DNA of 62,866 nt from Segetibacter sp. (GCF_025963695.1 NZ_JAOQAH010000012.1:1-62866); one strand, 5' to 3'; positions 1 through 9,559 are shown, counted from the stretch's first letter. The notes: generated by a model from the letters alone, not told the origin. Program-made: numbers and translations.

Positions 1-2
1 CA

Positions 3-1115
3 AGTCTAAAATCACTAAACGTGGCGGGCGAAGACATAATGAAAGACGGCATCATGCTGCTAAACCTTCAAATGGCAGGCTTACTTATAGGTGGAATTGT
101 GTGGGGCATACTGGGAGATAAAAAAGGCCGGTTGTCTGTTTTATTTGGATCTATTTTAATTTATTCACTTGCAAATATTGGCAATGGATTCGTCAATTCT
201 GTTGGCGCTTACGCTGTGCTGCGTTTTGTAGCCGGCTTTGGTTTGGCAGGTGAACTTGGGGCAGGAATTACTTTGGTAACTGAAGTACTCCCTAAACGCA
301 TTCGAGGTTACGGAACTACTCTAGTCGCCACGATGGGAGTTTTTGGAGCATTGCTGGCTTATACTGTTTCTTACTTTTTTGACTGGAGAGCTTCCTACTT
401 TATTGGTGGGGGACTTGGATTGATATTATTGGTACTAAGAATGAGGGTTTTTGAGTCAGGCATTTTTACCGAGTTGAAGGAAAAGAATGTACGGCGGGGT
501 GACATACTGATGCTTTTCAATAATAAGAAGCGCTTTATTAAATACCTTACCAGTATAGTTATCGGTATGCCCATCTGGTTGATTATGGGAGTGATCATTA
601 CATTTTCGCCCGAGTTTGGAAAAGCAATAGGTCTGGACGCCCCGGTCGATGCAGGTAAAGCGGTATTATTTGCCTTCATGGGTCAAGTGCTTGGTAATAT
701 CGTTAGCGGCTCATTGAGCCAGTACTTTAATAACAGAAAAAAAGTGATGCTTTTATTCATGTTATCCTCATGCATGTTTGTTCTTATCCTTTTCCTTGCA
801 CCTGTTACAAGTATTACAATGCTCTATATTTTGTGTGCTTGCCTTGGTTTTACCTGTGGCTATTGGACTCTTTTTATTACTGTTGCCGCCGAGTTGTTTG
901 GATCGAACCTTAGGGCTACGGTTGCAACTACAGTACCTAATTTCGTGAGAGCAACTGTCATTCCTTTGACAGCTCTCTTTGTATTTCTTAAAACTTCCGC
1001 TGGTACCATTAAAAGTGTACTAATAGTAGCTGCCATAACTTATGCTCTGGCGTTATTAGCCCTGTATTTTCTCGAAGAAACTTTTAAGAAAGACTTAGAT
1101 TATGTTGAAGAATAA
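3..1115 (+). CDS. MFS transporter, 5' end cut by window
   Basis: Multi-pass inner-membrane carrier of the major facilitator superfamily; the substrate cannot be told from sequence. The reading frame stays open to the window edge, so the GTG at 21 is not a convincing start and the first transmembrane helix is missing. The visible protein begins just before helix 2, followed by the MFS motif A loop (GDKKGR) and nine or ten further hydrophobic helices separated by short charged loops. A longer charged segment after helix 6 (around residues 145-170) matches the central loop that joins the two six-helix halves. It ends convergently with the TonB operon; a hairpin at 1335-1363 lies between them. 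Confidence 0.85.
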   Translation, partial: SLKSLNVAGEDIMKDGIMLLNLQMAGLLIGGIVWGILGDKKGRLSVLFGSILIYSLANIGNGFVNSVGAYAVLRFVAGFGLAGELGAGITLVTEVLPKRIRGYGTTLVATMGVFGALLAYTVSYFFDWRASYFIGGGLGLILLVLRMRVFESGIFTELKEKNVRRGDILMLFNNKKRFIKYLTSIVIGMPIWLIMGVIITFSPEFGKAIGLDAPVDAGKAVLFAFMGQVLGNIVSGSLSQYFNNRKKVMLLFMLSSCMFVLILFLAPVTSITMLYILCACLGFTCGYWTLFITVAAELFGSNLRATVATTVPNFVRATVIPLTALFVFLKTSAGTIKSVLIVAAITYALALLALYFLEETFKKDLDYVEE

Positions 1116-1334
1116 TTGAGGCAAGACAATTCTGATGAGTAAAAAAACAACATGTAAGTCTTGTGGTGTTTTCGGCAGCTATTGTACAGTGTTCTATTCC
1201 TTTAAAAACTTCTGCAACAATTACAACAATAGAATAATTATTCGTAGAATAAACTTTCATGTTGCCGCCTCCTTAAACACTTTAAATACTTAAAAGGAGA
1301 TTTTAATTAGACAAATAACGGAACCATTAGAAAT

Positions 1335-1363
1335 AAAAAAGCCCTCATATAGAGGGCTTTTTT
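1335..1363. terminator. Bidirectional rho-independent terminator
   Basis: GCCCTC (1341-1346) and GAGGGC (1352-1357) form a perfect stem with a 5-nt loop. An A-run precedes it and a T-run follows it, so it can work on both strands. It serves the end of the TonB operon and possibly the convergent MFS gene. Confidence 0.85.
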
Positions 1364-1395
1364 ATTAAGTATAAATATTCTTATGTCATTATCAT

Positions 1396-2232
1396 TTATT
1401 CTTCTGCAACCTGGAAGGTCACATACTGAATTGCCTGATAAATTACATTTCTACCGTTTTGAACTGCAGGCTCCCATTTAGGACCCTTTTTAATAACCTT
1501 TACAGCCTCAGGTCCGCAGCTTGGACATGTCTTCGGAACTTCAATTGCTTGCACGTTACTAATCCCGCCTTCTTTATCAACAATGAACTGAACTTTTACT
1601 GTATAATTACCGGCAGGTGCACCGTCATCCGCAGCAACGTTGGCATTCAGGTTTCTTTCAAGGTATCTTTTCCAACCATCCATACCACCTGGAAACTTGG
1701 CTTCCTTCTCTACTTTGGTAAATACCTTATCATAATCCTCTTCCACCTTTTTAGGCGCTTCTACCACACCAGTACCTTTTTCTTCAACCGGAGGCGCCAC
1801 AAAACCTTCGTCTTTTTTACCTTCCTGGTTAATGGTACCAATCTTAGTCTCTTCTAATTTTTCTTGTGGAGGAGGGGGTTCTTTAACTTCCTCATCCTTT
1901 ACAATTTTAGGAGGAGTGAACTTTGTAATTTCCACTTTTGGTGGCTCAGGTTTAGGTGGTGGAGGCGGAGGTGGAGGTTCTGGTTTCTTCTCCTCCTTCT
2001 TAATATCCTCTAGCTGAACATCCTGCACAATTATCTTGTTTTTGTCCTTATCACCATCACTCCCGAATAACTGGGTAAGAAAGACCAGCAAACATACAGC
2101 CGCCATAATAACCATTGCAGTTATTATACGTTTATTATATGTCTTTCTAAGCTCATAAGCACCATAGTCCTTATTCTTCCCCTCGAAAATAATGTCGAGA
2201 ATGTCTGCGTTAAGAATTTTGTTAACTTCCAT
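1396..2232 (-). CDS. tonB: TonB-family energy transducer
   Basis: Links the proton-motive force harvested by ExbB/ExbD to TonB-dependent outer membrane receptors. The 278-residue protein has a short cytoplasmic N-terminus, one transmembrane helix at about residues 34-55, a long Pro/Glu/Lys-rich periplasmic spacer (about 80-130, with a run of prolines), and a C-terminal TonB fold from about residue 185 (FPGGMDGWKRYLERNL region). The two cysteines near the C-terminus (CPSC) are unusual and could form a disulfide. It is the last gene of the exbB-exbD-exbD-tonB operon, 36 bp after the second exbD, and is followed by a terminator. Confidence 0.9.
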   Translation of the reverse strand: MEVNKILNADILDIIFEGKNKDYGAYELRKTYNKRIITAMVIMAAVCLLVFLTQLFGSDGDKDKNKIIVQDVQLEDIKKEEKKPEPPPPPPPPKPEPPKVEITKFTPPKIVKDEEVKEPPPPQEKLEETKIGTINQEGKKDEGFVAPPVEEKGTGVVEAPKKVEEDYDKVFTKVEKEAKFPGGMDGWKRYLERNLNANVAADDGAPAGNYTVKVQFIVDKEGGISNVQAIEVPKTCPSCGPEAVKVIKKGPKWEPAVQNGRNVIYQAIQYVTFQVAEE

Positions 2233-2268
2233 TGTTTGTCTCTTTAAAAGTATATATTGTAAATTAAC

Positions 2269-2805
2269 TTATTTCCCCCGGGTATCAGAAATATTTACCA
2301 ATTGCCCTTCTACATCTGAAATATCTACCAGGGCATAACGCTTAATATCATTAATAGTCATCTCGTCTAATGCATCCACTACATCTTTATATGTAGATTC
2401 ATCAGAAGCCTTAATTACAACCATTAAATCCTCTTCTGGTGTACTTCTCTTTTTTCGAATGATCTCATCTCTTATCTGCTTCATTGTACTACTCTTCATG
2501 TTAGAAGCAGATGGATCAAGTTGCCCTTCGTAGTAGTACACGTTATTATTCTTTCCAAGTAACATTGTAAACGCGCCACTCTCTTTCAATTTATTTTGCT
2601 CCTCTGGCTTATCGGTATCTTTCGGCAAGTTTAACTTCATTGCCGTCGGCTGACTCATTGTTGTAGTAAATATGAAAAAGGTGATAAGCAGGAACCCAAG
2701 ATCCACCATGGGCGTCAGATCTACTCTTGTTGATGCTTTTTTTGCTTTCTTGACGCCGGGGCCTTTTTTATGACCGCCACCGCCCGAAGTATCCATTTCT
2801 GCCAT
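2269..2805 (-). CDS. exbD: ExbD/TolR biopolymer transport protein (second copy)
   Basis: Peptidoglycan-facing stator subunit of the ExbB-ExbD proton channel that powers TonB. The 178-residue protein has a Gly/Lys-rich cytoplasmic N-terminus, then VDLTPMVDLGFLL leading into a single transmembrane helix (about 30-50). Asp35 sits at the position of the proton-carrying Asp of the family. The rest is a periplasmic domain. Bacteroidota often encode two different ExbD proteins in tandem, as here; the two share the transmembrane motif but differ in their periplasmic parts. It lies 33 bp downstream of the first exbD. Confidence 0.9.
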   Translation of the reverse strand: MAEMDTSGGGGHKKGPGVKKAKKASTRVDLTPMVDLGFLLITFFIFTTTMSQPTAMKLNLPKDTDKPEEQNKLKESGAFTMLLGKNNNVYYYEGQLDPSASNMKSSTMKQIRDEIIRKKRSTPEEDLMVVIKASDESTYKDVVDALDEMTINDIKRYALVDISDVEGQLVNISDTRGK

Positions 2806-2838
2806 TGTGCAAGTTTTTATTTGATTAATAAATTCTGT

Positions 2839-3504
2839 CTACTCAGTAGTAGCCACTTCTCCTTTCATATACTTTCTCCAAAGATCTGTTCCGTTAGGTA
2901 CGCTCTCTGGATTAGTGATCATTTGAAACTTGAACTGATCGCTTTTCTTAAAAGATGTAACAATATTTTTGAAAATTGGATATTTCACAATATTGTCTCC
3001 CTTTACTATCAGGTTCATCTTTGTACCTGTACTCGAGTGCGCTGTAACAATGGCATTCATCCATGTTGTTAACTCATTGTGGGCAGTATCCTGAACAGGT
3101 ATTCCTGGCAAGGCGGCGCCAGTTAATTTATCTGACGGTATTTGCAAAGCAGATTTAATTTGAGAAATCGGAGTTCCGTAAAAACTGGCCTTTTTAAAAA
3201 GCGCAATATCGGAAGGCGAAAGGCCAGCACCAGCAGCTGAGTTAAGCTGACTAGCCAATTCAGCTTTCACATCTTCGTTATCAAGCGAAACGAAAACTTT
3301 ACCATCTTTTGTTACAGAAACCAACGTTACATCTTTCTCAGGTGCTATTTTAGAAGATACTGAACTCGGAGTTGCTACCTCCACCGCTTCAGCAGCTTTA
3401 AATTTGGTTGTAAGAATGAAAAAAGATAGCAAGAGGAAAGCCACGTCACACATTGCCGTCATATCAACAGAAGTACTTTTTCGGGCTATTTTGGGTCTTG
3501 ACAT
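2839..3504 (-). CDS. exbD: ExbD/TolR biopolymer transport protein (first copy)
   Basis: First of two ExbD-type subunits of the TonB motor. The 221 residues start with a basic cytoplasmic tail, followed by VDMTAMCDVAFLLLSFF with the expected membrane aspartate (Asp20) in a single transmembrane helix. A long periplasmic region of about 180 residues follows, larger than the ExbD of enterobacteria (about 140 aa in total). Unlike the second copy it has an Ala/Ser-rich insert. It is 64 bp downstream of exbB and is probably co-transcribed with it. Confidence 0.9.
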   Translation of the reverse strand: MSRPKIARKSTSVDMTAMCDVAFLLLSFFILTTKFKAAEAVEVATPSSVSSKIAPEKDVTLVSVTKDGKVFVSLDNEDVKAELASQLNSAAGAGLSPSDIALFKKASFYGTPISQIKSALQIPSDKLTGAALPGIPVQDTAHNELTTWMNAIVTAHSSTGTKMNLIVKGDNIVKYPIFKNIVTSFKKSDQFKFQMITNPESVPNGTDLWRKYMKGEVATTE

Positions 3505-3568
3505 TTTTTAAAATTTAGTTCAATTATACTTAGATGCCTGTTTTGGCATTTTCCACAAAAAATTTCAA

Positions 3569-4426
3569 CTATTTATAGTTGGCAGCAAAACTCTGCGTTA
3601 ATGTGAAACCAGACTCGTCAATACCGTAAGTAATACCATCAATTCTTGTAGTAAACACGTTGTACATAATGATAGCTATAGCAGAAGTACCAATACCTAG
3701 TGCCGTATTATACAATGCCTCAGAAATACCTTGAGAAAGTTTTTGAGCAGCTTCACCACCACCGCTTTCACCAAGGGCAGAGAAAGACTTGATCATACCT
3801 ACCACAGTACCTAATAAACCCAAAAGCGTAGCAACAGATGCAATCGTTGAAAGAAATACAAGATTTTTCTCGAGCATTGGTAATTCCAGCGCTGTAGCCT
3901 CTTCCACCTCTTTTTGAATATTAAGCACTTTTTGATCCGTGTCTAATTCAGTATTCGCAATCATTTCTTTGTACTTGCGAAGACCTGCTTTCATTACATT
4001 TCCTACAGAACCTTTTTGTCTGTCACATTCTGCTATCGCTTTATCTACATCTTTGTTGGCAAGATTAAATTGCACTTTCCTGATAAACTCAGCGATATTG
4101 CCTTTTCCTGTTGCTCTTGTAACTGTTAAAAATCTTTCAATACAAAATGTTATTACTATCAGCATGCAACCAATTAAAATAGGAACGATAATGCCGCCTT
4201 CGTACATCCGCGAAATGTTTCCTTTTGGTCCCTGATGATCAGGCCAAAATCCACCAGCTTTATCAGGAGCTGTAAAATTCGCATCAGCGCCGATCACATA
4301 ACGCCATAAAACATAACCTAAAATAATACATGCTAAAGGGGCAATCCATGAAATTGAATTTCCCGACTTTCTTGGTTGAACTGATGTTGCGCTTTTTACT
4401 GTTGCAGTTGGTTTAGTTTCCGCCAT
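3569..4426 (-). CDS. exbB: ExbB/MotA/TolQ-family proton channel protein
   Basis: Inner-membrane proton-channel subunit that drives TonB with the two ExbD proteins encoded next. The protein has 285 residues. After a Thr/Ser-rich N-terminus there are hydrophobic segments at about 27-47 and 76-98, then a cytoplasmic helical region with the EFIRKVQ segment. Two further helices carry the family signature LLGLLGTVVGMIKSF (about 200-215) and a C-terminal segment near 235-258. The extra N-terminal helix relative to E. coli ExbB is common in Bacteroidota. First gene of the four-gene operon. Confidence 0.92.
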   Translation of the reverse strand: MAETKPTATVKSATSVQPRKSGNSISWIAPLACIILGYVLWRYVIGADANFTAPDKAGGFWPDHQGPKGNISRMYEGGIIVPILIGCMLIVITFCIERFLTVTRATGKGNIAEFIRKVQFNLANKDVDKAIAECDRQKGSVGNVMKAGLRKYKEMIANTELDTDQKVLNIQKEVEEATALELPMLEKNLVFLSTIASVATLLGLLGTVVGMIKSFSALGESGGGEAAQKLSQGISEALYNTALGIGTSAIAIIMYNVFTTRIDGITYGIDESGFTLTQSFAANYK

Positions 4427-4767
4427 GATACAATTTTTTGTGTTTAAGAATTTGTTTGAGAAATTAAATAAAGATTTGTTCTACAATTCTAGTGAAAATA
4501 ATAATCTAAAGATAAAAGGATAGTGCAAATATTTTTATCAATTAGTCAAAAATAAAAAATCCGCACTGTTTTCCATCTTTTAATAAAGGTTTATCAGCAA
4601 GCTGTACAGCAAGTTTCAGGCCACTGCATTTAATTAAAACATCTATAGATTTATAAACATTCGAATAAGAAATCTAGGGCAATATTTATTTTTTACACTC
4701 CGGCATTTTAACTATTTGCCAATTGTGAGTTCCTTTAACTTCATGCCTACTAAACAGAAATAGTTAT
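4427..4767. other. Divergent intergenic region, exbB / metalloprotease
   Basis: A 341-bp AT-rich spacer between two divergent genes, so it must hold promoters for both. A CAAAAATA at 4547-4554 reads TATTTTTG on the minus strand and could be a -7 element for exbB, but I see no matching upstream TTG at the right distance. No ORF, hairpin or dispersed repeat is evident. Confidence 0.4.
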
Positions 4768-7356
4768 ATGAAGAAACTTGTATTATTGTTACTTATTCCA
4801 TGCTTGTCATTAAGCGTTTCTGCGCAACGGAGAAAACCTCCCACTCCTACGCCAACCACTCCTCCCACTTCTACACCTCCACCGTTGGCCACCACTCAAG
4901 CTCCGGCAGGTTTATTTGGAGGCGCCAGAACCGGACCAAAACCTTACAAAGATGTAATAACCGATAAAGCAGTGTCTCAAAAAGGTTTGTTTACTGTTCA
5001 CAGAGTCGATGACAAATACTTTTTTGAAATACCTGACACCGTAATGAATCGTGAGATTATGGCTGTTACAAGGTTCATTAGAGTGCCTGCAAATAAAGGT
5101 GTGGGAAGAGCTACTTACGGTGGCGAATTAACAAACCAGCAAACAGTTGCTTTTGAAAGAGGCCCCAGTAATAATGTTTTTATGAGAGTTATTACTTTAG
5201 TAAATGTAGCCGATAGTGGAAATGCTATTTATAAGGCCGTTTCTAATTCAAACCTCAATGCTATTGCTGCCGCGTTTCCGGTTGCAGCCTATACCAAAGA
5301 CTCAGCAAGTGTTGTAATAGATGTTACCGAATTTTTTAAAGGCGACAACCAGGTGGTAAGCGTAAGCCCCTCGGCAAAGAGAAGCTTCAACCTTTCTTCT
5401 ATTGCATCTGATAGATCTTACATTCAGAACATTAGTTCTTTTCCTATCAACACTGAAATCCGGACTGTAAAAACGTTTAATTCTTCACCTTCTTTAGGAG
5501 GCTTTTCTCCAACCCCGTCTTCAACTATTCCTGCTGCAACCGCTGCGGGTGCAGTTACTATCGAATTAAACACATCGATGATATTGCTACCGAGAATACC
5601 AATGTCGGTACGCTATTCCGATCGTAGAGTTGGTTTCTTCTCTGAAGACTTTACCAGTTTTAGTGACGTTCAACAAAGAGTTGAAAGCAACAAATTTGCT
5701 GTACGATGGAGGATGGAACCTAAAGACGAGGACCTTGAAAAATGGAAACAAGGTCAACTGGTTGAACCCAAAAAACCCATTATATATTATATAGACCCTG
5801 CCACACCAAAAAAATGGAGAAATGCGCTTATACAAGGCATTGACGATTGGCAGGCAGCATTTGAAAAAGCGGGTTTTAAAAATGCCATTATGGGTAAAGA
5901 ATGGCCCGATACCGCATCTGCAATGAGTATGGAAGATGCGCGCTATTCAGTTATCCGCTATTTCGCCTCGGACGTAGAAAACGCTTATGGCCCAAACATA
6001 CACGATCCAAGAAGCGGAGAAATACTTGAGAGTCATATAGGATGGTACCACAACGTGATGAAACTGGTACACGACTGGTTCATGATACAGACCGCAGCAA
6101 TAAATCCCAGAGCAAGAAAAATGAAATTTGATGACGATCTAATGGGGCAATTGATCCGGTTTGTATCCTCTCATGAGGTTGGACACACACTTGGTTTAAT
6201 GCATAATATGGGAAATAGCAGCCGTACCCCGGTTGAAAAATTAAGAGATAAAGCATGGGTTGAGGCTAATGGACATACCGCTTCGATTATGGACTACGCC
6301 CGTTTTAATTACGTTGCTCAACCCGAAGACCATGTTTCAGAACAAGGGTTATTTCCTCGCATCGGTGAGTACGATAAATGGGCTATCAGATGGGGCTATG
6401 GGTACATTTCGGGCAACACTAAAGAAGAGCAAAAACTAGCAAGCAACAAGCTGGTTCTAAAAACGCTTTCCGAAAACCCGCGTACTTATTTTGGAACATA
6501 TGAGTTAGGAAATTCAAATGACCCAAGAAATCAGAGCGAAGACCTGGGCGACAATGCTATGAAGGCAAGCACTTATGGAATTAAAAACCTAAAGTTCATT
6601 TTAAAGAACTTGCCCGAGTGGACGAAAGACGAGGTCGATCAAAATGAGAATATTGATGAAATGTATACCCAACTAGTTGGTCAATTTCGTCGGTACCTGG
6701 GACATGTAACTGCAAATGTTGGCGGTGTTTCTGAAACTATAAAAACCTCGGTACAAGATGAGCCGGTGTACGAAGTAATACCGAAATCTAAACAGCGCGA
6801 GGCTATTACTTTTCTTCAAAACCAGGTTCTTACAACGCCACGTTGGCTAATGTCAAAAAGCATTTGGGACCGGGTTAAAAATCCGGGAGAGACCGACCCT
6901 ATTGCTACTGCGCAGGAAAGTGTATTAAATAATCTTTTAAGTACGTCAAGGCTATCGAGGTTACAAGAGTCAACCGAGCGCTTTGGATCGGTTAAAGCAT
7001 ACAGTGCAATGGAATTGTTTAACGATTTGCAAAAAGGCTTGTTTGTCGAATTAAAATCGAAAAAACCGATAGACAGCTACCGACGCCGGTTGCAAAAAAG
7101 CTATGTAGACAAGCTTAATAACATGATCAATCCCTCAACTTCTATGTCAGGATTTGTGATTTCTTTTGGTGGCCCTAGTGCCCTATCATCTGTTGACATT
7201 AGCCGCACCGATATTCCTTCCATTGCCCGGTCTCAAATGATGGATTTAAAAACTGAGGTTAATGCAGCAATCGCAGGAACAACAGATAAAATGAGTAGAA
7301 TTCACTTACTGGATCTTAAAGAAAGAATTAAAGACGCACTTGATCCGAAAAAATAA
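4768..7356 (+). CDS. Secreted zinc-dependent metalloprotease (DUF5117/DUF5118/DUF4953 type)
   Basis: Predicted exported metallopeptidase of 862 residues. A signal peptide (MKKLVLLLLIPCLSLSVSAQ) is followed by a Pro/Thr-rich linker, then the large N-terminal domains typical of this Bacteroidota/Actinobacteria family. The metzincin-like zinc site is HEVGHTLGLMHN, with His469, Glu470, His473 and His479, and a downstream SIMDYARFNY segment equivalent to a Met-turn. The natural substrate is not established for the family. The gene stands alone, divergent from exbB, and ends at a hairpin terminator (7372-7403). The ATG directly precedes the signal peptide, so the start is secure. Confidence 0.85.
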   Translation: MKKLVLLLLIPCLSLSVSAQRRKPPTPTPTTPPTSTPPPLATTQAPAGLFGGARTGPKPYKDVITDKAVSQKGLFTVHRVDDKYFFEIPDTVMNREIMAVTRFIRVPANKGVGRATYGGELTNQQTVAFERGPSNNVFMRVITLVNVADSGNAIYKAVSNSNLNAIAAAFPVAAYTKDSASVVIDVTEFFKGDNQVVSVSPSAKRSFNLSSIASDRSYIQNISSFPINTEIRTVKTFNSSPSLGGFSPTPSSTIPAATAAGAVTIELNTSMILLPRIPMSVRYSDRRVGFFSEDFTSFSDVQQRVESNKFAVRWRMEPKDEDLEKWKQGQLVEPKKPIIYYIDPATPKKWRNALIQGIDDWQAAFEKAGFKNAIMGKEWPDTASAMSMEDARYSVIRYFASDVENAYGPNIHDPRSGEILESHIGWYHNVMKLVHDWFMIQTAAINPRARKMKFDDDLMGQLIRFVSSHEVGHTLGLMHNMGNSSRTPVEKLRDKAWVEANGHTASIMDYARFNYVAQPEDHVSEQGLFPRIGEYDKWAIRWGYGYISGNTKEEQKLASNKLVLKTLSENPRTYFGTYELGNSNDPRNQSEDLGDNAMKASTYGIKNLKFILKNLPEWTKDEVDQNENIDEMYTQLVGQFRRYLGHVTANVGGVSETIKTSVQDEPVYEVIPKSKQREAITFLQNQVLTTPRWLMSKSIWDRVKNPGETDPIATAQESVLNNLLSTSRLSRLQESTERFGSVKAYSAMELFNDLQKGLFVELKSKKPIDSYRRRLQKSYVDKLNNMINPSTSMSGFVISFGGPSALSSVDISRTDIPSIARSQMMDLKTEVNAAIAGTTDKMSRIHLLDLKERIKDALDPKK

Positions 7357-7371
7357 GATAATTGAAGTAAT

Positions 7372-7403
7372 AAAAAGTCCCGGTCAAAACTACCGGGATT
7401 TTC
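7372..7403 (+). terminator. Rho-independent terminator after metalloprotease
   Basis: TCCCGGT (7378-7384) pairs with ACCGGGA (7392-7398) around a 7-nt loop, followed by TTTTC. An A-run precedes the stem, so it may also serve the convergent permease gene. Confidence 0.7.
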
Positions 7404-7447
7404 TATTATAAAGCCTTTTGTGTTTCAGCTACAGAAATTCTAATCAA

Positions 7448-7471
7448 CATCGTTGTGTCACTCCCTTGTAC
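7448..7471 (+). repeat. Dispersed 24-bp repeat, copy 1 (TG/CA form)
   Basis: Matches the consensus in full, with GTG-T-CAC at the centre and CTTGTAC at the end. It lies between the convergent metalloprotease and permease genes. Confidence 0.85.
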
Positions 7472-7538
7472 AGCAAATTATAATTCAACTTTAATTTATG
7501 TTATCACACCCACCTTTCAAAAACCTATAAACCACAGC

Positions 7539-8810
7539 TTATTCATATCTCAGGGCGACTATAGGGTCAAGTTTAGAAGCTTTAATGGCTGGCCATAACC
7601 CTGCAGTCAAGCCCACAATGCTACAAATTATAATACCTGTTACAACCCATCCCCAAGGCACCACAAAGCCCGTTCCAACAGCCATTGCGAAGGCATTACC
7701 AACAAGTACTCCCAGCACAATTCCAAATACTGCACCAAGTAAACTAATGATAATAGACTCAAATAGAAATTGGTTCCTGATACTTTTCCTGGTGCCTCCA
7801 AGTGCCTTTATAAGACCTACTTCTTTTGTTCTTTCTGTAACAGCAACGAGCATTATGTTCATAAGACCAATTGCAGCTCCAATTAAGGTTATAAGGCCTA
7901 TCGCACCTGCTGACCCTGATATGCTTGATAACAAGCTAATGAACGTTTCGGCAAGGCTATCACTTTTATCAATAAAAAAGTTATCGTTATCTTTTATATC
8001 CAACCTGCGAATCGCTCTTAAAGTTCCTGTCGCTTCCCCTATTGCAGGTTCTAGCTGTGTCAGGTCATCAACCATAACATTAATGGTATAAGATGTTCCG
8101 GCATTAGGTAAGCGACGTACGTTGTTATAGCTTGTAATTGCAACCTTATCCATCTGTAAGAAAGCACTGCTTCCTTTAGGCCTCAGTAATCCAACAACCC
8201 GGTATGGCAGATTCGCAATTCTTATTATTTTTTCAAGCGCAGCTTCAGGGTTGCTTGGAAATAATTTTTCGGCTATTTCGCTTCCCAGAAAACAAACACT
8301 TCTTCCTGTTTCTACATCCATGCGGCTAAAATTTCTACCGGCTTGCAGGGTATAACCATTAATCAATAAAAAATTTTCATCTCCGCCTCTGATTTGTACT
8401 TCTGGTGTTGTTTCTTTATTTCCATACTTCGCAACTACAGAGCTGGGGCCGTTTAGCTGAAGACCAATTATAGAAGGAAACTTGAAATGTTCTTTGAACA
8501 TCTTAGCCTGCAAATAATCTATCTTCTTACCTACGTTCGAATTCTTATCCGGCCTGGCTCCTTTTTTAACTGCAGCAACGCTGCGCCTTCCGCCAATATT
8601 GATGTTCCTGTCTTTATACCTGATTGCAAAGGCATTTGCGCCCAAAGTTGAAAAGCTCTCCTTAATACTTTGGTTCATTGCCTGGATGGCGGTGATGATC
8701 CCTATTAAAGCCATTATTCCAAAAGCAATAATGGCAACTGTTATTCCCGTACGTAGTTTATTGCTTGTTACTGTTTTATAAGAAAGCACTAAAATATCTA
8801 CCGTCTTCAT
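7539..8810 (-). CDS. MacB/FtsX-like ABC transporter permease
   Basis: Inner-membrane permease of a type VII (MacB-like) ABC system, which moves substrates within the periplasm or exports them by mechanotransmission. The layout is a transmembrane helix at about residues 18-40, a periplasmic MacB_PCD domain (about 40-290), and three C-terminal helices of the FtsX fold (from about 300) with the conserved TERTKEVGLIKALGG segment. I start at the ATG at 8810 (MKTVDILVLSYKTV); an open frame 25 codons longer lacks the family N-terminus. No ATPase or adaptor gene is adjacent, so the partner is unknown; an ATPase of the right type lies at 45.5 kb. Confidence 0.88.
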   Translation of the reverse strand: MKTVDILVLSYKTVTSNKLRTGITVAIIAFGIMALIGIITAIQAMNQSIKESFSTLGANAFAIRYKDRNINIGGRRSVAAVKKGARPDKNSNVGKKIDYLQAKMFKEHFKFPSIIGLQLNGPSSVVAKYGNKETTPEVQIRGGDENFLLINGYTLQAGRNFSRMDVETGRSVCFLGSEIAEKLFPSNPEAALEKIIRIANLPYRVVGLLRPKGSSAFLQMDKVAITSYNNVRRLPNAGTSYTINVMVDDLTQLEPAIGEATGTLRAIRRLDIKDNDNFFIDKSDSLAETFISLLSSISGSAGAIGLITLIGAAIGLMNIMLVAVTERTKEVGLIKALGGTRKSIRNQFLFESIIISLLGAVFGIVLGVLVGNAFAMAVGTGFVVPWGWVVTGIIICSIVGLTAGLWPAIKASKLDPIVALRYE

Positions 8811-9013
8811 AACCAAATATAAGGTAAAGTTGTAAGTGGCAGCAGGAAGTGGAAAGAGGAAACTTGCGGTTACGGATGGCCGCAAAACAGCACAGCAGGT
8901 TTGCGTTTAAAATCCACGGTAAACCGTTTTTAAAGAAATACAAATAGTACGAGAAAAATAATCTCCAAAAACTTGAATTTTTTGAATTTTTATTGAATCG
9001 CTAAAATAATATC

Positions 9014-9247
9014 ATGAAACCTACCTGTTTTCCTTTGGAAAAGGACCTCCAATCTTGTAATATTAATAGTAGCAGGGATTTTTCTGTTATAAAAGCAACT
9101 GGGTTTTATACAACTCCAAAGGGAACGTGTGGAGACCGAGTTGCAGAGTGTCTTGGCGGTGTATATACTAAGCAGGTTGGACTTCTGTTTTGTATGTGGC
9201 TTCTACTTTTACAGGTGCTGGCCTATATACTTTTGGTTTTGCTTTAG
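9014..9247 (+). CDS. Hypothetical small membrane protein (weak)
   Basis: A 77-codon ORF with an ATG start in an otherwise empty 930-bp spacer. The first 50 residues are polar with four cysteines, and the last 23 form a strongly hydrophobic helix (LLFCMWLLLLQVLAYILLVLL region). I recognise no family. The hydrophobic tail argues mildly for a real tail-anchored peptide, but a chance ORF is just as possible. Confidence 0.25.
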   Translation: MKPTCFPLEKDLQSCNINSSRDFSVIKATGFYTTPKGTCGDRVAECLGGVYTKQVGLLFCMWLLLLQVLAYILLVLL

Positions 9248-9311
9248 GGTTTTGCATAGGTAGTGAGTGTTTAAGAAGACAGCTTTAACCTTTTAATATT
9301 ACTTGTTATCT

Positions 9312-9419
9312 ATGAAAAACTTATTAGTATTTTACCTATTTATTGACGTTCCGTTACTTCTGTTAGTATGGGCATTAAGATCTACGGCTATCAGTTCTAA
9401 AACATTGTATTATTATTGA
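9312..9419 (+). CDS. Hypothetical 35-residue membrane peptide (weak)
   Basis: ATG-started ORF encoding MKNLLVFYLFIDVPLLLLVW and 15 more residues. One predicted transmembrane helix takes up most of the protein. It follows the 77-codon ORF by 64 bp, and a small hairpin (TCACTA-CGAT-TAGTGA, 9455-9470) lies just downstream. No homology is recognised; the length and composition could arise by chance. Confidence 0.2.
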   Translation: MKNLLVFYLFIDVPLLLLVWALRSTAISSKTLYYY

Positions 9420-9559
9420 TACTTTATATTTTAATTTATCATCCGCTGATTTCTTCACTACGATTAGTGAGCAATAATAAAATCGAAAAATCTGAAATCT
9501 GGTACTGTTTTATCCCAGGATGGAATACGCGATTTTTTACTTTTCTTTTTTTCAACAAG

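Noticed and set aside
1135..1293. Plus-strand ORF of 52 codons, Cys/Asn-rich
   Set aside because: It overlaps the minus-strand ORF with a stronger ribosome-binding site and has no recognisable feature or upstream signal.
1459..2017. Plus-strand ORFs within tonB
   Set aside because: They mirror tonB codons (Gly- and Ser-rich translation opposite the Pro run) and are shadows.
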